Below are positions 1 through 4,244 of a DNA stretch of 5,058 nucleotides, in pieces. The stretch is taken from positions 1 through 5,058 of the forward strand of contig JAZSJI010000121.1 of NCBI GenBank assembly GCA_045534235.1. Reading direction: 5' to 3'. The translations under genes and the position numbers were made by a program. This DNA comes from Flemingiibacterium sp045534235 (GTDB lineage Bacteria; Bacillota; Clostridia; Oscillospirales; CAG-272). Position 1 is the first letter of the stretch, and the number at the start of each line of letters is the position of its first letter. Below the pieces are notes generated by a model that was not told the origin of the DNA, did not search any database, and saw nothing but the letters and a program-made list of their open reading frames with translations.

Positions 1-38
1 TCCTGCAGACGACACTTGAGCGTGCCTCTGTGATAAGC

Positions 39-88
39 CTCGGAAAAGGGAGGAGTCCGAGCCGCGCCACGCGGCGAGGTCTAAACCT
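39..88 (+). other. Three consecutive short stem-loops in the trmO leader
   Basis: CTCGGA (39-44) can pair with TCCGAG (56-61). GCCGCG (61-66) pairs with CGCGGC (70-75) around a three-base loop. AGGT (77-80) pairs with ACCT (85-88) around CTAA. The first two stems share base 61, so they stack directly or compete for it. No T-tract follows, so this is not an intrinsic terminator. It may be a leader structure of the trmO message or the 3' part of an RNA gene. I could not match it to a known riboswitch, T-box, RNase P RNA or tmRNA. Chance pairing in GC-rich DNA is possible. Confidence 0.25.
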
Positions 89-108
89 GCGCTTACCGCA
101 CATATACG

Positions 109-114
109 AAAGGA
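109..114 (+). promoter_or_regulatory. Ribosome binding site of trmO
   Basis: AAAGGA lies nine bases ahead of the ATG at 124. It is weaker than the sites of the two-component genes in this window, but it supports this start. The encoded N-terminus also begins at the usual place for the family, with a beta strand a few residues before the FGIPRQ motif. Confidence 0.55.
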
Positions 115-123
115 CATAACACG

Positions 124-798
124 ATGAAGCACATCGCAAAAATATACACCGACTTCCCCGATAAATTCGGCATACCGCGTCAGAGCGGCATACTCGACAC
201 GCTCGAGTCGCGTATCGTCTTCGAGGGAGAATACCGTAACCCCGACGCGATTCGCGGAATCGAGAGCTGGTCACATCTGTGGCTCATATGGGAGTTCTCC
301 GAGGCTGTGCGCGACGGCTTTTCGCCGACCGTACGTCCGCCGCGCCTTGGCGGCAACACACGCGTCGGTGTGTTCGCTACACGTGCGCCGTTCCGCCCAA
401 ACCCCATCGGTCTTTCCGCCGTAAAGCTCGTACGCGTCGAACATACAGCAACCGAGGGGCACGTCCTTATCGTAACGGGCGCGGATATGGTAAGCGGCAC
501 GCCGATATACGACATCAAGCCGTACCTTCCCTTTGCCGACAAGATTGACGGCGCATCGGGCGGCTTTGCCGAAGAAGTCTACGGCGCGAAGCTCACGGTC
601 GATTTTCCCGACACACTTCTCTCCCGCCTCCCCGAAAGCAAGCGCGAGGCGGCGAAGATACTTCTCGCGGACGACCCACGCCCCGCAGTACGTGCCGTGG
701 ACAGCGAGCGCGTCTTCGGCTTTCGCTTTGCGGGCTTTGAGATAAAGTTCACCGTGTCGGACGGTGTGCTCACCGTAAAATCAGTCGAAGCATTATAA
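124..798 (+). CDS. trmO: tRNA (adenine(37)-N6)-methyltransferase TrmO (TsaA/YaeB family)
   Basis: TrmO uses S-adenosylmethionine to methylate N6 of threonylcarbamoyladenosine at position 37 of ANN-decoding tRNAs, giving m6t6A; it acts in the cytoplasm and tunes codon reading. The 224-residue product is close to the usual full length (E. coli about 235). Family signatures seen are FGIPRQSG (15-22), RPPRLGGN (71-78), GVFATRAPFRPNPIGLS (82-98), GTPIYDIKPYLP (125-136) and the C-terminal DPRPAVR (184-190). The N-terminal part (about 1-140) is the beta-barrel SAM-binding domain, which is unlike Rossmann or SPOUT methyltransferases; about 155-224 is the smaller C-terminal domain that contributes to tRNA binding. 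No frameshift or missing motif is visible. It may be last in an operon, since an open frame ends five bases upstream, and it is closed by a strong terminator. It converges with the kinase gene. Family assignment is very secure; the reaction is inferred from the family. Confidence 0.96.
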   Translation: MKHIAKIYTDFPDKFGIPRQSGILDTLESRIVFEGEYRNPDAIRGIESWSHLWLIWEFSEAVRDGFSPTVRPPRLGGNTRVGVFATRAPFRPNPIGLSAVKLVRVEHTATEGHVLIVTGADMVSGTPIYDIKPYLPFADKIDGASGGFAEEVYGAKLTVDFPDTLLSRLPESKREAAKILLADDPRPAVRAVDSERVFGFRFAGFEIKFTVSDGVLTVKSVEAL

Positions 799-803
799 AC
801 AAG

Positions 804-854
804 CCGTGCGGCTGTGGAAAACTCTCCACTATGCCGCACGGTTATATTTTATTT
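804..854 (+). terminator. Intrinsic terminator of trmO, with an inverted TTTTCCACA 9-mer in its apex
   Basis: CCGTGCGGC (804-812) pairs perfectly with GCCGCACGG (833-841). After a small internal loop, GTGGA (814-818) pairs with TCCAC (825-829) around AAACTC. A T-rich tract (842-854, TTATATTTTATTT) follows on the + strand. The hairpin starts six bases after the trmO stop. The 5' side of the inner stem contains TGTGGAAAA (813-821), the reverse complement of the 9-mer clustered at 968-1010. The terminator and that repeat family are therefore physically combined. Confidence 0.8.
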
Positions 855-864
855 ATAAAATATA
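843..864. repeat. AT-only 10-bp palindrome
   Basis: TATATTTTAT (843-852) and ATAAAATATA (855-864) are perfect inverted repeats separated by TT. The 22 bp contain no G or C and lie directly after the trmO terminator stem, overlapping its T-rich tail. The stretch could help termination in either direction, or be an easily unwound segment of the module described for 812-977. Confidence 0.75.
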
Positions 865-866
865 CA

Positions 867-885
867 GTTTAGTTTTGTTTAGTTT
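867..885. repeat. GTTTAGTTT direct repeats with 10-bp period
   Basis: GTTTAGTTT occurs at 867-875 and again at 877-885, one helical turn apart. Together with the palindrome before it, this makes 842-892 almost free of G and C inside a GC-rich chromosome. Phased T-tracts like these can bend or destabilise DNA. No protein partner can be named from sequence. Confidence 0.65.
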
Positions 886-892
886 ATATTAT

Positions 893-950
893 GTTCCGCC
901 ACTACGTTCGCCTGTGCGTTCGCCACTATGTTCGCGTGTACGTCCGCGTG
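893..950. repeat. Five imperfect 12-bp tandem repeats (iteron-like)
   Basis: Units begin at 893, 906, 918, 930 and 942, each starting GTTCGC or a one-base variant (the first has an extra C, the last reads GTCCGC). Alternate units resemble each other most: 899-922 and 923-946 match at 20 of 24 positions, so there is also a 24-bp higher-order period. The repeats could be read as four-codon units on the + strand, but that frame has no recognisable protein and runs antisense into the kinase gene, so a non-coding role is preferred. Known possibilities for such arrays are replication-initiator iterons, regulator sites, or slippage products. Confidence 0.7.
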
Positions 951-967
951 AAATTTTGCAAAAAGAG

Positions 968-1010
968 TTTTCCACAGTCTTTCCACAGCTTTTCCACAGG
1001 GTTTTCCACA
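968..1010. repeat. Four phased TTTTCCACA 9-mers (DnaA-box-like cluster)
   Basis: TTTTCCACA occurs at 968-976, 990-998 and 1002-1010, and a one-base variant CTTTCCACA at 979-987. Start-to-start spacing is 11, 11 and 12 bp, so all copies face the same side of the helix. The general bacterial DnaA box is TTATCCACA, one base different, and from memory TTTTCCACA itself serves as a DnaA box in some bacteria, for example cyanobacteria. The cluster ends seven bases before the kinase stop codon. Binding by DnaA is inferred, not shown. I noticed no exact copy elsewhere in the window apart from the inverted one at 813-821. Confidence 0.6.
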
Positions 1011-1017
1011 CCCCATT

Positions 1018-3057
1018 TCAGCGGCACAGCCCGAACCTCAGTATCGCCTTGAACATATCGCCGTCAACTATAACCTCGAACGTACCTCCGCAAAGCTCGG
1101 TGTAGCTCTTTGCGATTGCAAGTCCAAGACCGTTTCCTTCGGCAGTTCGCGACTCGTCGCCGCGCACAAACCGTCCGACGATCTCGTCGGGACTGAAATC
1201 CATCGGATAGCTCGCGATATTCTTAAGCTCAATTACTACCCCGTCGTCGACCTCACGCGCGCTTATAAACACTCTCGTATTTTTCAGCGAGTATTTGAGT
1301 GCATTGCTTATGAGATTGTCAAGTACTCGCGACATCTTTCTGCCGTCAGCCATGAAGTAAAGCTCCTTTGGCGCATCTACTATAAACGGCAGTCCCGACT
1401 TTTCTATCTCCCCCTCGTGCTCGGCAAGCGACTGCTCAATCAGCAGTGACGCGTCGAGCCGCTCGAGCACGACCTCCTCGTTGCCGCTTTGTGCCTTCGA
1501 AATATCAAAAAGGTCCTGCGTTAGATTTTTAAGCCGCTCGCCCTTCTTTGAGATTACCGCTGCGTAGTCCCTTGCCTCCTCGGACAGTCCCTCCGCCTCG
1601 GACAAAAGCTGTGCGTAGCTGATGATAGACGTGATAGGCGTTTTCAGATCGTGCGACACGTTCGTGATAAGCTCAGTCTTGAGCCGCTCTGCCTTCACCT
1701 TTGCCGCGACGGACTCGTCAAGCCCCTTTGCTATGTCGTTCACGTTTGAGGCGAGCGCCTTTAAGTCAAGGCTTCGCGGCTCGGGTATCTTATACGACAC
1801 GTTTCCGCCGCGTATCTCTGCCGCACCCTTTTTTATCTCATCGACGTCACGCGAGCGGTACGCCGCCGCCACAACGGCGAGTGCAAGAATGAGCACCGCA
1901 AAAATGAGCATTGCAGGCGCGTCCCAGCCGACGGCGAAAATTCCAACGAGGCAGACGAGCACCGTGTAGATTATCAATGCACCGATGAGTATAACGCCCG
2001 TCCATTTTGACAGCGTTGCGGCGAGCGTGCGTACACACGAGGCAAGTCGCCTGCCGAGCCATTTAAGCGCCTTAAACGCCCATTTTAATACTACGGCAAG
2101 CACTTTAAAAATAAGCTTGACGATTTTGAATATCAATGTCGATGCGAGGAAATTTCTGCACTTGATATTGCGCACGATGGACAAAAGCGAGGTCAGAATT
2201 ATCGCACTCGCGAGTGCCGCAGTAGCACCGACGATCGCACTGAAATATTCGAGGTCAAACGCCCTGTAGGAGTACTCCTCAATCAAGAATATCCAAAGTG
2301 CCGCCGCGCCGATACCGCAGCCTGCTATAGCGGCGAGATGCACCTCCGTCCATATATTATCAATCCATAGTCTTCTCTGTTCGCCGTGGCTGTCCTTTCC
2401 GCAGACACAGAGAAGGTAGACAAGTAAAACAAGAGCCACAAGCACGGATAGTGCCGTATTCATAAACGCCTCGCGCACGCAGGTCTTCTGATACTGCCAA
2501 TCGGTTTCGACCTCATCAACGTAGGTTTCCTTCAGGCTCGCGCTTACCGTTATCGGTACCATTTCACCGTGAACGCGGTAAAGCTCTTCCAAAAGCCACA
2601 TTACTCCGTGCCCGGACGACGAGAAATCATACAAGCTGTTTCCATTTTCATCGCACTCCACAAGTGCGTAAAAGCGCGACTCTGTCAGTTCCATTGCGTT
2701 CTTCGCACCACAGTTTGTAAACACTCTGTCGCCATACCTGACGTAATAATCCACCTCGCCGTCGTAATATTTCAGATCTGCCTCTATAGCGTCCGCGATG
2801 CTGTCCGTATCACTCGCTTGAGCAGTGCTGTGAGCATTCACGCAGGTGTTAAAAAGTATACGCAAGGGTGCGTACAAAATGGGTTCAAAGATCTCCGTGT
2901 CCTCAAAGCGCCGCTCAAATCGGTAAACGGCTTCGTCGCCCCAGCTATAGTATTCTATCCCGCACGCCGTAAAAACGAGCACGCTGTACGTAACGCTCGC
3001 AATGAACAGCAGTGCCGCGATGACTTTAGTCACGGTGGAATATATTATCCTTTTCAC
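1018..3057 (-). CDS. Membrane sensor histidine kinase, six predicted helices (679 aa)
   Basis: This kinase senses an unknown signal, autophosphorylates and passes phosphate to the regulator encoded 12 bases upstream. Order: TM1 about 11-30; extracytoplasmic domain 31-198 with cysteines 32, 72, 116, 135 and 193; TM2 199-219; TM3 239-259; TM4 272-297; a strongly basic amphipathic segment 299-351 with no acidic residue; TM5 353-375; TM6 380-399; HAMP-like linker about 400-455. In the HisKA domain, NVSHDLKTP puts the phospho-acceptor at His469. The ATPase domain has an N-box (NLISNALKY, 581-589), an F-box-like RFVRGDESR (629-637) and a G2 box GNGLGLAIAKS (641-651). The usual DxGxG box is absent, with LKNIAS (611-616) in its place; I recall related Clostridia kinases sharing this, so it is probably a subfamily trait rather than decay. 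The start is GTG at 3057, behind AGGAGG. The length is large for a VanS-type partner. The ligand is unknown. Confidence 0.93.
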   Translation of the reverse strand: MKRIIYSTVTKVIAALLFIASVTYSVLVFTACGIEYYSWGDEAVYRFERRFEDTEIFEPILYAPLRILFNTCVNAHSTAQASDTDSIADAIEADLKYYDGEVDYYVRYGDRVFTNCGAKNAMELTESRFYALVECDENGNSLYDFSSSGHGVMWLLEELYRVHGEMVPITVSASLKETYVDEVETDWQYQKTCVREAFMNTALSVLVALVLLVYLLCVCGKDSHGEQRRLWIDNIWTEVHLAAIAGCGIGAAALWIFLIEEYSYRAFDLEYFSAIVGATAALASAIILTSLLSIVRNIKCRNFLASTLIFKIVKLIFKVLAVVLKWAFKALKWLGRRLASCVRTLAATLSKWTGVILIGALIIYTVLVCLVGIFAVGWDAPAMLIFAVLILALAVVAAAYRSRDVDEIKKGAAEIRGGNVSYKIPEPRSLDLKALASNVNDIAKGLDESVAAKVKAERLKTELITNVSHDLKTPITSIISYAQLLSEAEGLSEEARDYAAVISKKGERLKNLTQDLFDISKAQSGNEEVVLERLDASLLIEQSLAEHEGEIEKSGLPFIVDAPKELYFMADGRKMSRVLDNLISNALKYSLKNTRVFISAREVDDGVVIELKNIASYPMDFSPDEIVGRFVRGDESRTAEGNGLGLAIAKSYTELCGGTFEVIVDGDMFKAILRFGLCR

Positions 3058-3064
3058 TCTTATC

Positions 3065-3070
3065 CCTCCT
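3065..3070 (-). promoter_or_regulatory. Ribosome binding site of the histidine kinase gene, overlapping the regulator stop
   Basis: A perfect AGGAGG lies seven bases before the GTG start at 3057. Its first base is the last base of the coding-strand region overlapping the regulator's TGA codon (3070-3072), so the two genes are probably translationally coupled. The site decides in favour of the GTG start, since no ATG at this point exists on the minus strand. Confidence 0.85.
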
Positions 3071-3750
3071 CAGTCGATTTTGTAGCCGATGCCCCAAACG
3101 ACCTTTAAATACCTCGGCTCCTTGGGGTTTATCTCTATCTTTTCTCTTATGTGTCTGACGTGCACGGCGATAGTGTTGTCACCGACGGCATTTTCCTCGT
3201 TCCACACATTACGGTAAATGTCCTCTGCCGAGAATACTCTACCGCGGTTGCGTACGAGCAGCTCGAGTATCTTATACTCGATAGGCGTGAGGCGCACGTC
3301 CTCGCCGTCCACCTTGACCGTTTTGCTTTCAGTGTTTACCGACAGCCCGTCCACAACTATCTCGCCGCTTTGCTTACCCACACCGCCGAGCATCGTATAC
3401 CGTCTGAGCTGTGACTTCACTCTCGCGACAAGCTCCGAGGGGTTAAACGGCTTCGTAACGTAATCGTCCGCGCCTGCGGTAAGCCCTAAAATTTTGTCCG
3501 CGTCCTCAGACTTTGCGGACAGCAGAATAACGGGTACGTTCCTCGACTCGCGAAGCTTCATCAGCGTTTTGATGCCGTCAAGGTGCGGCATCATTATATC
3601 GAGCACTATCAGATGCACCTCGTTATCCGACAAAACGTCAAGCGCGTCGATGCCGTTGTATGCCTTCAGCACGCGATAACCCTCTCCCGACAGAAATATA
3701 GCGATACTGTCAACTATCTCTCTGTCGTCATCAACGACTAAAATTGTCAT
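3070..3750 (-). CDS. OmpR/VanR-family DNA-binding response regulator (226 aa)
   Basis: This is a cytoplasmic transcription factor switched on by phosphorylation, almost certainly by the kinase encoded just downstream. The receiver domain (about 1-115) has the acidic pocket D7/D8, phospho-acceptor D51 in VLDIMMP, the switch residue S78 in LLSAK and the invariant K100 in TKPF. The winged-helix effector domain (about 128-226) has LTPIEYKILELL, the recognition-helix region DNTIAVHVRHIREKI (191-205) and the wing VVWGIGYKID at the C-terminus, closely like VanR-type regulators. All catalytic residues are present and the length is typical. The ATG at 3750 follows a GGAGG nine bases upstream. The gene heads a regulator-kinase operon; the TTCTTAA direct repeats upstream (3785-3825) look like its own binding site. 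The actual regulon is unknown, so no gene symbol is given. Confidence 0.95.
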   Translation of the reverse strand: MTILVVDDDREIVDSIAIFLSGEGYRVLKAYNGIDALDVLSDNEVHLIVLDIMMPHLDGIKTLMKLRESRNVPVILLSAKSEDADKILGLTAGADDYVTKPFNPSELVARVKSQLRRYTMLGGVGKQSGEIVVDGLSVNTESKTVKVDGEDVRLTPIEYKILELLVRNRGRVFSAEDIYRNVWNEENAVGDNTIAVHVRHIREKIEINPKEPRYLKVVWGIGYKID

Positions 3751-3759
3751 TTTCCTTCA

Positions 3760-3764
3760 CCTCC
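3760..3764 (-). promoter_or_regulatory. Ribosome binding site of the response regulator gene
   Basis: GGAGGTG on the minus strand (3758-3764) precedes the ATG at 3750; the GGAGG core sits nine bases from it. It supports the chosen start, which also gives the canonical receiver N-terminus MTILVVDDD. Confidence 0.85.
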
Positions 3765-3769
3765 GAGTA

Positions 3770-3783
3770 TATGATACATCATA
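3770..3783 (-). promoter_or_regulatory. Candidate -10 element within a 6-bp inverted repeat, upstream of the regulator gene
   Basis: TATGAT and ATCATA (3770-3775 and 3778-3783) form a perfect inverted repeat. Read on the minus strand, TATGAT at 3783-3778 is a good -10 hexamer. No good -35 hexamer is present at 16-18 bp, as expected of a promoter that needs an activator. The TTCTTAAG repeats at 3807-3825 would then sit around -36 to -55, a typical place for an OmpR-type activator. The start site is not established. Confidence 0.35.
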
Positions 3784-3784
3784 A

Positions 3785-3825
3785 TTCTTAATATTTGAGA
3801 TAGATATTTCTTAAGTTTTCTTAAG
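3785..3825. promoter_or_regulatory. TTCTTAA direct repeats, probable binding site of the response regulator
   Basis: TTTCTTAAG occurs at 3807-3815 and again at 3817-3825, exactly 10 bp apart. A third core, TTCTTAA, occurs at 3785-3791, 23 bp from the next, which is close to two helical turns. OmpR/PhoB-family dimers bind head-to-tail direct repeats spaced 10-11 bp; regulators such as SaeR (GTTAAG) and CiaR (TTTAAG) use cores containing TTAAG. The position just upstream of the operon's own regulator gene suggests autoregulation. Identity of the bound protein is inferred. Confidence 0.5.
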
Positions 3826-3910
3826 AATCCAATTTAGAAAGCGAAGCAGTAAGGCGACGTACTCTTAAGGACAGTTTTTTGAAATTAAATACAGTACGTT
3901 ACCCGCCGAC

Positions 3911-3949
3911 AGGAAAGGACAGCGAGTTTCACGCCTTCTTTCCTTTTTA
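3911..3949 (+). terminator. Terminator-like hairpin on the + strand, no gene assigned
   Basis: AGGAAAG (3911-3917) pairs with CTTTCCT (3938-3944), with an inner GCG/CGC pairing (3922-3924 with 3932-3934), and T residues follow (3944-3948). No + strand gene ends here, so it may terminate a small RNA, block antisense transcription towards mfd, or be part of the surrounding palindromic element. Confidence 0.35.
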
Positions 3950-3968
3950 ATGCCTTGCGAGAGTATAT

Positions 3969-3994
3969 AAAAAGCCTTCTCCTGCGGGAGAAGG
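3969..3994 (-). terminator. Intrinsic terminator on the minus strand, downstream of mfd
   Basis: On the minus strand CCTTCTCC and GGAGAAGG form an 8-bp stem with a four-base loop, followed by CTTTTT (3973-3969). It lies about 250 bases beyond the mfd stop and would keep mfd transcription out of the regulator-kinase operon. It is formed by the left arm of the palindromic repeat. Confidence 0.6.
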
Positions 3995-4092
3995 GGGACC
4001 GCGACAGCGGTGGATGAGGAGTTACTTTGCACGAAAACACCTCATCCGTCAGCCTAACGGCTGCCACCTTCCCCCGCTGGGGAAGGCTTTTT
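3969..4092. repeat. 124-bp multi-hairpin palindromic intergenic repeat
   Basis: The ends AAAAAGCCTTC (3969-3979) and GAAGGCTTTTT (4082-4092) are perfect 11-bp inverted repeats. Inside are, in order: a hairpin CCTTCTCC/GGAGAAGG (3975-3994); ACCGC/GCGGT (3998-4011); the pair GGATGAGG (4012-4019) with CCTCATCC (4040-4047); CAGCC/GGCTG (4050-4063); and CCTTCCCC/GGGGAAGG (4067-4086). The arrangement is symmetric: two hairpins on each side of a central stem. From memory, blocks like CCTCATCCGTCAGCC and CACCTTCCCC recur between genes of many gut Clostridia, so this is probably one copy of a dispersed family. Such repeats are usually non-coding, and reading frames through them are artefacts. Confidence 0.75.
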
Positions 4093-4093
4093 T
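4067..4093 (+). terminator. Intrinsic terminator on the + strand, right arm of the palindromic repeat
   Basis: CCTTCCCC (4067-4074) pairs with GGGGAAGG (4079-4086) around CGCT, followed by C and six T residues (4088-4093). No + strand gene precedes it; it would stop antisense transcripts before they enter the 3' end of mfd. Together with the left arm it makes the repeat a bidirectional terminator. Confidence 0.55.
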
Positions 4094-4244
4094 ACTTTGA
4101 CCGAAAGTATATTTTCTTTTCCTGACGACAAGCACTGCCTTTGTATCCATAAACGTAAAATACGGCATACCTATTTCGGGATATAACGGATTTCCAAATA
4201 ACTATCCTTTAGAGTGACGATCTAACCTGCTTCGCTTTTTGATA

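Larger units (their letters stand above)
3..119 (+). other. Unrecognised open frame tail upstream of trmO (possible 3' end of a CDS, or non-coding leader)
   Basis: Frame 3 is open from the window edge for 38 codons and closes with TAA at 117-119, five bases before the trmO ATG. The last residues read GLNLRLPHIYERT. If coding, it is the arginine-rich C-terminus of a gene that starts outside the window and would be transcribed together with trmO. I do not recognise the protein. Against coding: the frame uses codons such as AGG, CGA and CTA, and the same bases form three consecutive small hairpins (39-88), so an RNA leader is equally possible. The other two forward frames contain early stops. 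I saw no convincing sigma-70 promoter for trmO in these 123 bases, so its promoter may lie further upstream. Confidence 0.25.
812..977. repeat. 14-bp perfect inverted repeat framing the trmO-kinase intergenic module
   Basis: CTGTGGAAAACTCT at 812-825 has its exact reverse complement, AGAGTTTTCCACAG, at 964-977, with 138 bases between. Each arm contains one TTTTCCACA-type 9-mer, the left one inverted. Between the arms lie the AT-only palindrome, the T-rich phased repeats and the 12-bp tandem repeats. The two arms could form a long-range hairpin in RNA or place two oppositely oriented protein sites around the AT-rich core. Confidence 0.7.
3838..4238. mobile_element. 401-bp stretch with imperfect 37-bp terminal inverted repeats (MITE-like, no transposase)
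   Basis: AAAGCGAAGCAG (3838-3849) is the exact reverse complement of 4227-4238. After an 11-base spacer on both sides, 3861-3874 matches the reverse complement of 4202-4215 at 12 of 14 positions. Similarity continues weakly inward to about 3886 and 4190. The shared spacing shows that the two ends derive from one ancestral inverted repeat. The right end lies six bases from the mfd stop codon, and the left end is 12 bases from the regulator-binding repeats. The 124-bp palindromic repeat (3969-4092) is nested near the centre. No transposase gene fits inside, so this would be a non-autonomous element. I could not define a target-site duplication. A large regulatory hairpin is the alternative. Confidence 0.5.

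Noticed and set aside
1..123. 5' part of RNase P RNA, because of GGGAGGAGTCCGAGC
   Set aside because: The resemblance is limited to a few bases of the GAGGAAAGTCC core, and trmO starts too soon for the remaining RNA.
180..542. A 120-codon minus-strand frame inside trmO
   Set aside because: trmO is certain from its family motifs on the other strand, and the antisense product has no recognisable features.
893..1010. CRISPR array
   Set aside because: The repeats are 9-12 bp and directly tandem, with no unique spacers of about 30 bp and no cas gene.
806..1105. A 99-codon + strand frame through the repeat-rich intergenic region
   Set aside because: It begins inside the trmO terminator stem, reads through the tandem repeats and ends antisense inside the kinase gene. 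It has no ribosome binding site and no recognisable protein features.
2569..3108. A 179-codon + strand frame antisense to the kinase N-terminal region
   Set aside because: It is a shadow of a well-supported kinase frame in GC-rich DNA; no ribosome binding site or known motif is visible.
3885..4067. A 60-codon minus-strand frame across the palindromic repeat
   Set aside because: It is made largely of the repeat's hairpins and has no credible ribosome binding site.
4049..4168. A 39-residue minus-strand frame (starts MPYFTFMDTKAV)
   Set aside because: There is no proper Shine-Dalgarno at usable spacing, and the C-terminal part is translated palindromic repeat. I treated it as chance, although the N-terminal part looks peptide-like and could be a remnant.
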